From contig NZ_JACHJU010000006.1 of the NCBI RefSeq assembly GCF_014203795.1, forward strand, positions 62,001 through 126,000: 64,000 nt of DNA, in the 5' to 3' direction. A program made the position numbers and the translations under genes. Below, piece by piece: positions 34,789 to 43,770 of the stretch. The stretch is from Streptosporangium album. GTDB taxonomy: Bacteria; Actinomycetota; Actinomycetes; Streptosporangiales; Streptosporangiaceae. Each line of letters starts with the position of its first letter. Within the stretch, counting starts at the first letter, position 1. The notes below the pieces were generated by a model that searched no databases, was not told the origin of the DNA, and saw nothing but the letters and a program-made list of their open reading frames with translations.

Positions 34789-35987
34789 AGGTTCTGGCCG
34801 TGGCCGACTCGGATTCCTACCTGAAGTGGGCCGCCCACCTGCTCGATGATCTCCCTTCGAGCTGTACGGCGGAGCTGACGGTGATCCGTACCCCCATCAC
34901 GCCCTCCCCGGCCCAGATCCGCGCGGCCGTCGCCGGCGCGGCCGCCGATCCACCCGTGCTGTCGGCCCGGGGACTGCGCCGGGCCGCCGAGCGGTTACGG
35001 CCCGATGTGGTGCTGGTCGCCTGTACCGGGCCCGTGGTGGACATCCTGGTGGGCGAGGTGCTCGCCGGCCTGGCACCGCGACCGGTGTTCGTCTCCGGGC
35101 TGCCCGGGATCTCCATCCCGGCGACCGAGAAGGCATGGGTGTTCCGCAGCGGGTGCGACCTGTTCGTCCTGCACAGCGAGCGGGAGGTCGAGGAGTTCTC
35201 GGCGCTGGGCCGTGAGCTGGGCGGGGGCGGGGCGGTGGGCCTGACCCGGCTGCCGTTCCTGAACAGCGGCGAGGACGTCCCCGTCACCGGCCCGCGTAAC
35301 CGGGTGGTGTTCGCGACCCAGGCCAAGGTGCCCAGGCGCAGGGAGGAGCGCGAACGGATCCTGCTCGCCCTGGCCGAGCTGGCCGAGCGGCGTCCGGACC
35401 TCGACGTGGTGGTCAAGCTCCGTGCCCTGGACACCGAGCGGCAGACCCACAACGAGCGCCACCCCTACCAGCGGCTGTGGCAGTCGCTGACGGACGGAGG
35501 CCGGGTCCGCCCCGATGGCGTGAGCTTCGCCGCGGGGCCCATGCGCGAGCATCTGGCCCACGCGGCCGGATTCGTCACGGTCAGCTCGACCGCCGCGCTG
35601 GAGGCGATCGCCCAGTCGGTGCCCCTGCTGGTGCTGTCGGACTTCGGGGTCAGCGCAGAGATGATCAACCTGGTCTTCGAGGGCAGCGGCCTGCTCGGCA
35701 CCCTGGACGACCTGTCCGAAGGGCGTTTCCGCACCCCGGAGGAGGCCTGGTGCCAGGCCAACTACTTCCACCGGCGTGGGGAGAGCGACTGGGTGTCCCA
35801 GATGGTCACGCTGGTCGCCCGGGTCCGGGCGGGACGCCTGGCCCCGGCCCGGTCCCTGCTCGACGGCCCGCAGTACGCCGCCGCGCGGCGCCGTGCCCGC
35901 CTGCGCGTCGAGGTCCCGCCCAACGTGCTGCGCGCCGGCTATCGGGCCAAGCGCCGGATGACCCGCTATCTGAAGGTCTTCGGCTGA
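34785..35987 (+). CDS. DUF6716-type putative glycosyltransferase
   Basis: This 400-residue protein begins KVLAVADSDSYLKWAAHLLD, which with its GT-B-like C-terminal half matches the DUF6716 putative glycosyltransferases of actinomycetes. Landmarks include FVSGLPGISIPATEKA near residue 105, NRVVFATQAKVPRRREER near 175 and VTVSSTAALEAIAQSVP near 265, the last being a donor-site-like motif. The start is TTG at 34785, overlapping the previous stop (TTGA), with GGAG before it. Coupling to the preceding sialyltransferase-like gene argues for a shared glycan pathway. The enzymatic role is not established for the family. Confidence 0.7.
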   Translation: MKVLAVADSDSYLKWAAHLLDDLPSSCTAELTVIRTPITPSPAQIRAAVAGAAADPPVLSARGLRRAAERLRPDVVLVACTGPVVDILVGEVLAGLAPRPVFVSGLPGISIPATEKAWVFRSGCDLFVLHSEREVEEFSALGRELGGGGAVGLTRLPFLNSGEDVPVTGPRNRVVFATQAKVPRRREERERILLALAELAERRPDLDVVVKLRALDTERQTHNERHPYQRLWQSLTDGGRVRPDGVSFAAGPMREHLAHAAGFVTVSSTAALEAIAQSVPLLVLSDFGVSAEMINLVFEGSGLLGTLDDLSEGRFRTPEEAWCQANYFHRRGESDWVSQMVTLVARVRAGRLAPARSLLDGPQYAAARRRARLRVEVPPNVLRAGYRAKRRMTRYLKVFG

Positions 35988-36060
35988 GCCCCGGAGCCGG
36001 TCCGGGAGGCATCGGCCAGCCGGGTTCCGTCTCCGTCCGCCGTCTCCGCTTCTGGGCGTT

Positions 36061-37350
36061 TTAAGGGAGTGCTCGCGACAGGCGGCGGCGGAGCCTCTCC
36101 AGCGTTCCGGGCTCCTGGACGGCGGCCGCGGGGAGCAGTCCCAGAGCGGCCAGGCGCTGGCGTTTGAAGTAGCGGGCCGGCCCGTGGGCGTCCAGGTAGG
36201 CGGCGGTGGCCTGGCGCATACCGGGGTAGACCTCACTCTGCATGCAGTAGCCGACCGCTCCGACCAGCGCCGGAAGATCCACCGGCGGTGGCCCCTCCAG
36301 CGACCCGTCGGCCGACAGCCGGGGGAGCAGGGCATCGGCGATGGTGGCGGGGACGCGGTTGCTGTTCTCGTACGGCGTGAGCCGTTCCAGGACCAGTTCC
36401 CCGCCCACCGTGGCGACCGGCAGGCCGAAGCACCGCCCCGCGGTGACCAGGGCGGTGGAGAAACAACCCGTCACGAGGGCCGGTCGCAGCGCGGCGAAGC
36501 ACGACTCGGCCGGAACGGCCTCTCCCACGACCGCCAGCTCCACGCCCAGTTCGCCGGCCGTCTCACGGAGCCGCTGGGCGTGCCGCCGCCCACCGGCCGG
36601 GTGGGGCTTGAACAGGACGGTCTCGGCTCCCCGGGCGGCCAGGCCGCGCAGCATCTCCGCGTGCAGCCCGGCCTCCTCCTCGGGGGTGACGATGTCCAGC
36701 GCGGACAGGTACTGGCCGAGGATCATCGGCGCACCGGCCGGCAGGCCGTCCATGCCCTGCCCGGCGACGCCGCCCCGCTCGACCACGTCAAGGAAGGCTC
36801 GGTCGGGAAGGGCCTCGGCGCGCACGCCGTACTCCGACAGCAGCAGGGGCGACAGGCCCGGTACGAGGTCGAGGTGGAGCAGCCGGGTGATCCGGCCGGA
36901 GATCTCCTCCGGGAGTGGGTCCCGGGTCGGGCCGTAGCTCATCAGGCCGTCGGAGTAGACCGTGATCGGGCAGTCCCTGACCAGCCCGGCCAGGGTCCGC
37001 GACGGGGGGACCGCGATGGACTCCAGGACCAGCTCGTCGGGGCCGTCGTCAAGGGAGAGATGGGAGCGCAGCAGGCGGCCCAGCATCGGGACCTCGATGA
37101 CCCGCGCCTTCCAGTCCGACGGATGCAGCGGGGCCACGATGTCGTTCCACGACCGGACCTCGTCGAACAGCGGGCGCAGCGCGGCGAAGCCGGGGGCCTC
37201 GTCCAGGGGCGGGGTGATCTCCGGAATGGCCGCGTTGTTGGAGACCAGCAGGATACGGCGGCCCCCACGCGACCCGAAGCGACCGTCGCCGATCGCCGCC
37301 GCCAGCGTCATCGCGCCGAACAGCGTCGAGGCGTAGAACAGCTGCGTCAT
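36061..37350 (-). CDS. Alpha-2,8-polysialyltransferase family protein
   Basis: This 429-residue glycosyltransferase carries the family motifs: FYASTLFGAMTLAAAI at residues 5-20, an Asp-Gly pair in YSDGLMSYGPT (134-135), the HP motif in LFKPHPAGG (248-251) and the serine-threonine motif GCFSTALVTA near 300. In this family the acidic, HP and S/T motifs bind CMP-sialic acid. It overlaps the upstream GT2 gene by four bases and convergently faces the 33.7-36.0 kb pair. It probably builds chains of, or adds, a nonulosonic acid made by the trifunctional enzyme upstream. Confidence 0.8.
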   Translation of the reverse strand: MTQLFYASTLFGAMTLAAAIGDGRFGSRGGRRILLVSNNAAIPEITPPLDEAPGFAALRPLFDEVRSWNDIVAPLHPSDWKARVIEVPMLGRLLRSHLSLDDGPDELVLESIAVPPSRTLAGLVRDCPITVYSDGLMSYGPTRDPLPEEISGRITRLLHLDLVPGLSPLLLSEYGVRAEALPDRAFLDVVERGGVAGQGMDGLPAGAPMILGQYLSALDIVTPEEEAGLHAEMLRGLAARGAETVLFKPHPAGGRRHAQRLRETAGELGVELAVVGEAVPAESCFAALRPALVTGCFSTALVTAGRCFGLPVATVGGELVLERLTPYENSNRVPATIADALLPRLSADGSLEGPPPVDLPALVGAVGYCMQSEVYPGMRQATAAYLDAHGPARYFKRQRLAALGLLPAAAVQEPGTLERLRRRLSRALP

Positions 37351-38276
37351 CGGGCCTCCAGCAGTTTCCGCAGGATCTGGTCGCGTTCCGGGTCCAGCCG
37401 GGTCTCGGCGAGCAGGCCCTCGGGCAACCGCCGCAGGGCCTCGGCTCCGCGCTGCTCGAAGCGGTCGCGGAGCTCGGGGGAGAAGCGGTCGCCCAGCTCC
37501 AGGTGGTGGGCCAGCAGTGCGCAGAACGTACGCACGGCCTTGGGCGTGAACTCGTCCTCCAGGTCCGCCAGGACCAGGTCGAAGGCGTCGAAGAAGTGCA
37601 GTTGCCTGGCGTCGCCGATCTGGGTCAGCGAGCCGGACACCATCCGCCGGTAGAAGAGCCCGGCCAGGGAGACCACCGCGAACGAGCCCGCCTGCCGGTG
37701 CAGCCGCCAGATCCACGGCCGGTCCTCGGCGGTGTGCAGGTGCCCGGGGAAGGTCAGCAGGTCACCGAGGTCGCGCCGGTAGATCCCGGCCCACGCGTAG
37801 GGGTAGTCGACCATGGTCTTCACCTCGGCGGGAAGGATGTGGTCGCGCGGCTTCAGCACCACTTCCCGGGTGGCCAGGGGGGCGCGGTGGATCACCCTCC
37901 TGCGCCCCTCCACCTGGACGTGGTCCACCCGGACGAAGTCGCAGCCGAGCCGTTCGGCCGCCCCGACCAGGTCGGTGAGATAGCCCGGCGCGAGCCAGTC
38001 GTCACCGTCCATGAAGGTCAGGTAGCGGCCCGAGGCCAGCGACGTCCCGAGGTTACGGGCGTCCGCCAGCCCGGCCGGCGTCTCGTTGCGCAGGACGACC
38101 AGGCCGGGCAGGTCGGCGCGGAAGTCCTCGATGATCTGCCCGGTCGCGTCCACCGACCCGTCGTCGACCACGATGAACTCGAATTCCCGGTGCGCGTTTC
38201 TGGCGAGCGAGGTGAGCGCGTCCGATATGTAGAGCTCGGCGTCCCGCACCGGGACGACGACGGACAGTTTGATCAA
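37347..38276 (-). CDS. Family 2 glycosyltransferase
   Basis: This 309-residue GT-A enzyme has the N-terminal VVVPVRDAELYISDALTSL, the DDGS motif near residue 38 (VVDDGSVDATGQI) and the metal-binding DGDDWL near 91. The C-terminal part contains AEDRPWIWRLHRQ near 183, typical of TagF/CPS-type transferases acting on lipid-linked or polymer acceptors. It lies 54 bases after the trifunctional nonulosonate gene and overlaps the polysialyltransferase gene. It probably adds a neutral sugar or initiates the repeat unit. Confidence 0.88.
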   Translation of the reverse strand: MIKLSVVVPVRDAELYISDALTSLARNAHREFEFIVVDDGSVDATGQIIEDFRADLPGLVVLRNETPAGLADARNLGTSLASGRYLTFMDGDDWLAPGYLTDLVGAAERLGCDFVRVDHVQVEGRRRVIHRAPLATREVVLKPRDHILPAEVKTMVDYPYAWAGIYRRDLGDLLTFPGHLHTAEDRPWIWRLHRQAGSFAVVSLAGLFYRRMVSGSLTQIGDARQLHFFDAFDLVLADLEDEFTPKAVRTFCALLAHHLELGDRFSPELRDRFEQRGAEALRRLPEGLLAETRLDPERDQILRKLLEAR

Positions 38277-38330
38277 GTTTCCCTTCCCATCGAAGCCGCG
38301 ACGCGCCGGCGTCGCCTTCTACAGGTCCTT

Positions 38331-40382
38331 CTATACGGTGACGCGGCGCAGGCGGGACTTGGGAGCCTCCTCGCCGGGGAAGACCCGCTTGACGCCGTCA
38401 CCGAGGGCGGTCTCGATGATGCGGATGTCGCGGATCAGGTGCTCCAGGCCGGACGGCTCCAGCGAGGCGGCGTGGTCGGAGCCCCACATGGTGCGGTCCA
38501 GCGTGATGTGCCGTTCCACGGTCACCGCGCCCAGGGTCACCGCGGCGAGCGAGATCTGCAGGCCGCGCTCGTGGCCGGAGTAGCCGACGGGCACGCCGTA
38601 CCTCTCCTGGAGGGTGCCGATCGTGCGGAGGTTGGCCTCCTCCGGGGGAAGCGGGTAGGTGGAGGTGGCGTGCATCAGCACCAGCTTGGAGGTGCCGAGG
38701 ATCTCCACCGCCTGATCGATCTCCTCCAGGGTGGACATGCCGGTGGACAGGATGAGCGGCTTGCCGGTGGCGGCGAGCGCGCGGAGCAGTTCCAGGTCGG
38801 TCACGCTGGCCGAGGCGATCTTGTGGGTGACCACGTCCATGGACTCCAGGAACTCCACCGACGGCACGTCCCACGGCGAGGCGAACCAGTGCAGGCCCCG
38901 CTCCTCGCAGTACTTGGCGATCTGGGTGTACTCGTCCAGGCCGAACTCGGTCCTGATCTTGTACTCCATGTAGGTCATCTCGCCCCACGGCGTCTGCCGG
39001 ATCTGGTCGCGCTGCTCCAGCGGCACGCAGATCTCCGGGGTGCGCTTCTGGAACTTGACCGCCTGGCAGCCCGCCTCCGCCGCCACGTCGATGAGCCTGC
39101 GCGCGATGTCCAGATCGCCGTTGTGGTTGATGCCGATCTCGCCGATCACGTAGACCGGCTGACCGGCGCCGACCAGCGCGTCGCCGATCTGGACCGGTTT
39201 GGCGACCGGGGTGAGCCGCAGTTCGGCGCGGGGCGCGGGGGTCGTCTCGGCCGCCGGGCGGGCCGCGAGGACCCGGTCGCACAGCTCCCGTACGGCTCCG
39301 GCCCCACCCGGCCTGGTGAGCACGGTCCGGGCGGCGGCACGGACCCGGGGATGGGCGTCGGGGACCGTGACGGGCCAGCCGACCTCGCTCATCGGGCCCA
39401 GGTCGTTGACGTCGTTGCCGATGTAGGCGACGCGGGCCGGGTCCAGCCCCTCGATGGCCAGCCAGTCGCGCAGGACGGTCCGCTTGTCGGTCAGACCCTG
39501 CAGGACCGGCACGCCGAGCTTCCGGGCGCGGGCCGCGACCACCGGGTTGTGCTCGGTGGACATGATCATCAGTTTGACCCCGGACCTGCGCAGCAGCGCG
39601 ATGCCCATGCCGTCGGAGCGGCTGACCGCGACCATCTCGCGGCCGTCCTGGTCGACGTAGGCGCGGTCGTCGGTGTGCACGCCGTCGAAGTCGGTGATCA
39701 CGGCGTCCACGTCGATCGGCTCGGGCTGGTCCACGAACGGCGCCAGCGCCCGGACGATCTCCAATTCCTCGGAGGTGTCGATCTCGATGGCGTGCCGTGC
39801 CGGCACCTCCTGCACCGCGACCGTGCCGAAGAAGCGGTGACCGTGCTCGCGGAGGCCCTCGGCGCGCATCACGTAGAACGCGCCGGTCTCGCGGAAGTGC
39901 GGCTCACGGTCCTGGCGGCGCGGGCGGGAGGACGGGTCGTGGTTGACGCCCGCGCCGGCGGAGCTCCAGAGGAACTCGTGCGTCTCCAGCCCGGAGAACA
40001 CCACGTCGGCGGTGCCGTCGAGGACCTTGACGATGGCGGTGTCCAGGTCGGTGGGGTCGATGAACGCGCTGGTGCACTGCACCAGGACGACCACGTCGGG
40101 AGTCTCGGGCAGGTGGTCGAGCACGTGCAGCACGGCGGACTCGCTGGAGGCGGTCGCGCCGCTCAGCTCGTCGGGACGGTCGATCACGGTCGCGCCGGCT
40201 TCGCGGGCCACCGCGGCGATCTCCGCGTGGTCGGTGCTGACCACTACCTCGTCGATCAGTTCGGCGCGCACGCAGGCCTTCACCGCACGGGCGACCAGGG
40301 GAGTGCCGCCCACCACGGCCAGGTTCTTGAGGGGGACGCCCACCGAACCTCCACGGGCGGGGACAACGGCCAGGACTCGCAA
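38331..40382 (-). CDS. Trifunctional CMP-nonulosonate synthetase / KdsC-like phosphatase / NeuB-type synthase
   Basis: This single 683-residue protein combines three steps of sialic-acid-like sugar synthesis. Residues 1-220 are a NeuA-type cytidylyltransferase (ARGGSVGVPLKNL nucleotide loop, HFRETGAFYVM). Residues 225-375 are a KdsC-like HAD phosphatase with D231/D233 in ITDFDGVHTDD and GNDVNDLGPM. Residues 400-683 are a NeuB-type condensing barrel (IGEIGINHNG, AVKFQKRTPE, MWGSDHAASLEP). The C-terminal SAF/antifreeze domain of classical NeuB is absent. A phosphatase domain suggests a 9-phosphate product such as Kdn-9-P or Neu5Ac-9-P. The start is TTG at 40382 with GAGGAG before it. Confidence 0.88.
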   Translation of the reverse strand: MRVLAVVPARGGSVGVPLKNLAVVGGTPLVARAVKACVRAELIDEVVVSTDHAEIAAVAREAGATVIDRPDELSGATASSESAVLHVLDHLPETPDVVVLVQCTSAFIDPTDLDTAIVKVLDGTADVVFSGLETHEFLWSSAGAGVNHDPSSRPRRQDREPHFRETGAFYVMRAEGLREHGHRFFGTVAVQEVPARHAIEIDTSEELEIVRALAPFVDQPEPIDVDAVITDFDGVHTDDRAYVDQDGREMVAVSRSDGMGIALLRRSGVKLMIMSTEHNPVVAARARKLGVPVLQGLTDKRTVLRDWLAIEGLDPARVAYIGNDVNDLGPMSEVGWPVTVPDAHPRVRAAARTVLTRPGGAGAVRELCDRVLAARPAAETTPAPRAELRLTPVAKPVQIGDALVGAGQPVYVIGEIGINHNGDLDIARRLIDVAAEAGCQAVKFQKRTPEICVPLEQRDQIRQTPWGEMTYMEYKIRTEFGLDEYTQIAKYCEERGLHWFASPWDVPSVEFLESMDVVTHKIASASVTDLELLRALAATGKPLILSTGMSTLEEIDQAVEILGTSKLVLMHATSTYPLPPEEANLRTIGTLQERYGVPVGYSGHERGLQISLAAVTLGAVTVERHITLDRTMWGSDHAASLEPSGLEHLIRDIRIIETALGDGVKRVFPGEEAPKSRLRRVTV

Positions 40383-40532
40383 GGTGACTCCTCATGACAT
40401 ACGGCAAAAGCCCCTGAACTGGGGTGTTTGACGAACGCTAGCCATGAGGGTGGCCGGACAGGGGTGCCTGAGCTGAACGACCAGAGTCGCCCGCCTTAAC
40501 TTTCCGCGCGAGGTGGGGGCCCCAACACGGCA

Positions 40533-40569
40533 GGCGCCGCGGACGGCACCCAGTGCCGTCCGCGGCGCC
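40533..40569. terminator. Strong hairpin between CsbD gene and nonulosonate operon
   Basis: A perfect 17-base stem (40533-40549 with 40553-40569) has a CCA loop. It lies 20 bases beyond the CsbD gene stop and has no U run. It probably terminates CsbD and insulates the cluster. Confidence 0.65.
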
Positions 40570-40588
40570 CGTTGTCCGGGAGCGATCC

Positions 40589-40774
40589 CTACTCGGCGAA
40601 GTGGCCCCGCTTCTCGTCGGCGGCTTTCTTGGCCCTGTCCTTGGCCTTGTCCGCCGCCTCCTTCGCCTTACCCTTGGCCTGGTCCGCCCGGCCCTTGTTG
40701 GCCAGACTGTCGTTGTCGACCGTCTTGCCGGCGGTCTCCTTGACCTTGCCCTTGATCTGGTCGAAGTTCGTCAT
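40589..40774 (-). CDS. CsbD family stress protein
   Basis: This hydrophilic 61-residue helical protein begins MTNFDQIKGKVKETAGK and continues with lysine/alanine-rich repeats KGKAKEAADKAKDRAKKAAD, the CsbD pattern. Family members are general-stress or sigma-factor-regulated proteins of unknown mechanism. A GGGGGAG ribosome site precedes the ATG at 40774. The strong hairpin downstream is its likely terminator. Confidence 0.88.
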   Translation of the reverse strand: MTNFDQIKGKVKETAGKTVDNDSLANKGRADQAKGKAKEAADKAKDRAKKAADEKRGHFAE

Positions 40775-40903
40775 CGTGCTCCCCCGTGTTTCAGGACCGA
40801 TTGGTTACTGCCTCTCATAGCCAGAACCACCGGGGACCAACCGCCGCTTAGCTAACCTTAAGTTACTAAATGCCACTTCATGGTAACTGAGTGTGGTGGA
40901 TGG

Positions 40904-41863
40904 TCAGGTCGTGACGCCGATGGAGTCCATGAGCATGGGGAGCGCGCGTTCCAGGCCGCGCTGCCAGTACGGCCAGCTGTGCGTGCCGGGCCCGTAGAAG
41001 TCGACCGCCACCTCGGCACCGTCCCTTCTGGCCCGTTCGACGAACGTGACGGCCTGGTGCAGCAGAGACGCCTCCCCCTCGTCCATGGCCGTCCCGGAGG
41101 AGTCCAGCGGGCCGGGAGACCCGTCCCCGCAGGAGACGAAGAGCCGTACTCCGCGTAGCCTCCCGGTCAGGTCGGCCGGGTTGTGCGCGGCCCATTCGGG
41201 ACTGCGGGGATCGCCCCAGAGCTTCCCCGCGTCCTCGCCGCTCCGGTTGAGCAGCCAGTCGACGCCGCCGTTGCCGTCACGGGTGTGCAGCACGCCGGAG
41301 AAGGAGGCGGCGGCCTGGAACATGCCCGGATGACGGGCGGCGTAGGACATCGCGCCGAACCCGCCCATGGACGGTCCCGCCACCGCCCGCCGGTCCCCGG
41401 CGCCGTAGTCACGCTCCAGGATCCGGCGGACCTCGCTGAGGTGGAAGGTCTCCCAGTCGGGCCCCTCCCGCCAGTCGGAGTAGAAGCCGACCTCACCGCC
41501 CTCCGGCATGACCACGATCACCGGATAGCGCGAGGTGAGCCCGGCGGCCTCCCCCCGGATGGCCCACGCGTCGTAGTCGGGCTGGCAGCAGGCGTTCAGC
41601 AGGTACAGCACCGGCCACGGTCCCGAGCCCGGCCGCCAGCCTTCGGGCAGCAGCACCCTGACCATGCCCTTACGGCCGAGCGCGGCGGAGGTGACCGTGA
41701 GTACGAGGTCACGCTCGCTCCGCTGCTCGACCTGGACGGCCTGCCCTCCTACGGAGATGTCGGAGTCGGAGGAGGAGAACGGGACCAGCAAGGCCAGGAG
41801 CACGGCCGCCACCGCCGCTCCGGCCAGCAGGAGCACTCCCAGACGTACGGCTGTGCGGTTCAC
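40904..41863 (-). CDS. Exported esterase-family (antigen 85/EsterD-like) alpha/beta hydrolase
   Basis: This 319-residue protein has an N-terminal signal anchor (VRLGVLLLAGAAVAAVLLAL) and an esterase D/Fes-like hydrolase domain: VLYLLNACCQPDYDAW near residue 85, nucleophile elbow AGPSMGGFGAMSYA (Ser near 165), acid region SCGDGSPG, and catalytic His in GPGTHSWPYW near 295. The fold includes antigen 85 mycolyltransferases and enterochelin esterases; this organism type usually lacks mycolic acids, so esterase or acyltransferase is the safe call. The GTG at 41863 was chosen to place the hydrophobic leader at the N-terminus. Confidence 0.8.
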   Translation of the reverse strand: MNRTAVRLGVLLLAGAAVAAVLLALLVPFSSSDSDISVGGQAVQVEQRSERDLVLTVTSAALGRKGMVRVLLPEGWRPGSGPWPVLYLLNACCQPDYDAWAIRGEAAGLTSRYPVIVVMPEGGEVGFYSDWREGPDWETFHLSEVRRILERDYGAGDRRAVAGPSMGGFGAMSYAARHPGMFQAAASFSGVLHTRDGNGGVDWLLNRSGEDAGKLWGDPRSPEWAAHNPADLTGRLRGVRLFVSCGDGSPGPLDSSGTAMDEGEASLLHQAVTFVERARRDGAEVAVDFYGPGTHSWPYWQRGLERALPMLMDSIGVTT

Positions 41864-41970
41864 AGGTCCATCCTGACGCTCCGTGACCCTCCCGTGAAGC
41901 TCATCCGCCCGATGAGCGGTCGGAAGACCGCATGCCGAGCCGTCTCCCGGCCCTCGGCCTCTTCTGGGAA

Positions 41971-42843
41971 TCAGCCGGTTCCCAGGAGCGCGATGAGGGT
42001 GAGGGTGGCCATGGACAGGAAGGTGGAGAGGAGGATGGCGTCGCGGGGCAGCTCGGTGGGACGGCCGTACTCGGCGGCGTAGACGTAGGTGTTCTGCGCG
42101 GTGGGAAGTCCCGCGAACAGGACGGCCGCGAAGAGCGCGGGGCCGTCGAGATGGAGGAGGCGACCGGCCAGGAAGGCCATCAGAGGCTGGAGGAGCAGCT
42201 TGAGCGCCACCACCGGGCCGGTTGCGCGCCAGGCGATCGCCGAGCCCTTCAGGGACATGCCCAGCGAGAAGAGAGCCAGGGGCACCGCGGCGCCGCCGAG
42301 GATCTCCAGGGGCCCCGACACCGGATCGGGCAGGTGCAGGCCGAGGGCGGACATGCCCAGGCCGAGGATCGAGGCCGCCACGATCGGCGTCCGCAACGGG
42401 GCCAGCAGGGACGAGCGTTCGGCTCCGAGGCCAAGGAAGATCAGCGGGGAGACCACCAGGATCTGGAAGACCATGACCGACACCACGAACGTCGCGTCGT
42501 GCAGGACGTACAGGCCGACGGGGATACCCAGGTTGCCGGAGTTGACGTAGGCCGACGACATCGCGCCGATCACCCGGTCGGGTAGCTTGCCGCGGATCAG
42601 GGCAAGCGCCGGCAGCCCGACGGCGAAGGTGCTGAGGGCGAAGGCGAGCAACGGGCGCGGCTGGATCTGGCCGAGCGGGGTACGGCTGAGCGTGGTGAAC
42701 AGTACGGCCGGCATCGCGATGGTGAACGCGAACTCCGTGAGCGCCCGCTGGACATGCCCGCTCGCCACTCCGAAACGGGCGGCCAGCCAGCCGAGGGCAC
42801 CAATGATCCAGATCGGGGTGAACGCCGCAATGATCGCCTGCAC
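41971..42843 (-). CDS. AEC (auxin efflux carrier) family transporter
   Basis: This 290-residue membrane protein has about ten helices, including the conserved SSAYVNSGNLGIPVGLYVL near residue 100 and the late FAGLPTAQNTYVYAAEYG near 245, both AEC hallmarks. Family members carry small organic anions or auxin-like compounds across the membrane. The GTG at 42843 was preferred to an in-frame GTG nine bases upstream because the first helix then starts properly; neither has a good ribosome site. It stands 107 bases after the esterase gene's start side and is otherwise alone. Confidence 0.8.
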   Translation of the reverse strand: MQAIIAAFTPIWIIGALGWLAARFGVASGHVQRALTEFAFTIAMPAVLFTTLSRTPLGQIQPRPLLAFALSTFAVGLPALALIRGKLPDRVIGAMSSAYVNSGNLGIPVGLYVLHDATFVVSVMVFQILVVSPLIFLGLGAERSSLLAPLRTPIVAASILGLGMSALGLHLPDPVSGPLEILGGAAVPLALFSLGMSLKGSAIAWRATGPVVALKLLLQPLMAFLAGRLLHLDGPALFAAVLFAGLPTAQNTYVYAAEYGRPTELPRDAILLSTFLSMATLTLIALLGTG

Positions 42844-42910
42844 CCGGCACACCGTAGCCGGACCCGGCCCCTGGTCACGTCCGGGCCTCCGCCGGCCGGT
42901 TCTCGCCGAC

Positions 42911-43021
42911 AGCATCGGGAAGCCCGCTCCGATCACCGATGAGGTGGAGAAGATCCTCGGCCGTCCCGCACACACCTACGCCGAGTGGGTCGCCGACGAC
43001 GTCGCCGCCTTCCGGGGCTGA
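42911..43021 (+). pseudogene. C-terminal relic of an NmrA-like NAD(P)-binding protein
   Basis: The frame ending at 43021 reads ITDEVEKILGRPAHTYAE and WVADDVAAFRG, the typical last residues of NmrA-like atypical SDRs (GRPARTFAEWA...). The Rossmann part is missing; upstream sequence is occupied by the start of the AEC gene on the other strand. It is a fragment only. Confidence 0.5.
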
Positions 43022-43123
43022 CAAGGAGGGCGGCGCGGCGGTTCATGCTGACCTGCCGGGGTACGCCCGTGCCGCCGGGCCATCTCACGGATGGCGGGAA
43101 AGGGCAGGCGAAGGGAGACGGTG

Positions 43124-43696
43124 ATGCGCGGGCTGGTGTGGATGAAGGATGAGGGCGCCGAATACGCGGAGGTCGACTTCGCGCAGGAGATGACGGCGGT
43201 CGGTGTGGCGATCGGCGCGGATCCGGTGCCCTACCGGCTGGAGTACACCCTGCGCACCCTTCCCGGGCACATCACCGAACTGCTCACCGTACGGGCTCAC
43301 GGCGCGGGCTGGTCCCGGGCCCTCGACCTGCGCCGCTCCACCCAGGGCATCTGGTCGTGCGAGACCAAGGAGGAGGGGCACCTCGGCGGGCCGCCGCCGG
43401 GCGGGGACGTGAACGTCCTGAACGACGCGCTCGACTGCGATCTCGGGCTCTCGCCGCTGACGAACACCATGCCGGTCCTCCGCCACGGCCTTCACCGGGC
43501 CGGCGGGCACGTCGACCTCGTCATGGCCTGGGTCGAGGTCCCCTCCCTGCGCGTGATCCATTACCCGCAGCGCTACACCCACGTCCGTCCCAACGTCGTG
43601 CGCTACGAGAGCGAGGGCTTCAGCGCCGACCTCACCCTCGACGACGACGGTGTCGTCGTCGACTATCCGGGGCTGGCGAAGCTGATCACCCCCTGA
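43124..43696 (+). CDS. Putative glycolipid-binding domain protein
   Basis: This 190-residue protein matches the bacterial putative glycolipid-binding family (PF06475-like): YRLEYTLRTLPGHITELLTV, WSCETKEEGHLGG, DVNVLNDALDCDLGLSPLTN in pieces, and VEVPSLRVIHYPQRYTHV. Family members are related to a TB protein solved as a beta-barrel that may bind glycolipid. The ATG at 43124 follows AAGGGAG; the GTG three bases earlier is nearly equivalent. It appears single, convergent with the beta-helix gene. Confidence 0.8.
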   Translation: MRGLVWMKDEGAEYAEVDFAQEMTAVGVAIGADPVPYRLEYTLRTLPGHITELLTVRAHGAGWSRALDLRRSTQGIWSCETKEEGHLGGPPPGGDVNVLNDALDCDLGLSPLTNTMPVLRHGLHRAGGHVDLVMAWVEVPSLRVIHYPQRYTHVRPNVVRYESEGFSADLTLDDDGVVVDYPGLAKLITP

Positions 43697-43770
43697 CGGC
43701 CCGTGGCCGCCGCCGCGACGCCAGGCGGTGGGCACGGGCCGTTGAGCCGGTCCGGCCGCCGTGGAGGGTG

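Noticed and set aside
37503-40397. 964-codon plus-strand open frame over the nonulosonate genes
   Set aside because: It is antisense to the GT2 and trifunctional genes, which have clear motifs; its composition is that of a shadow frame.
40904-42850. 648-codon continuous minus frame joining the esterase with sequence over the AEC gene
   Set aside because: The AEC protein is convincingly encoded in another frame there; the esterase starts at 41863 with a signal anchor.
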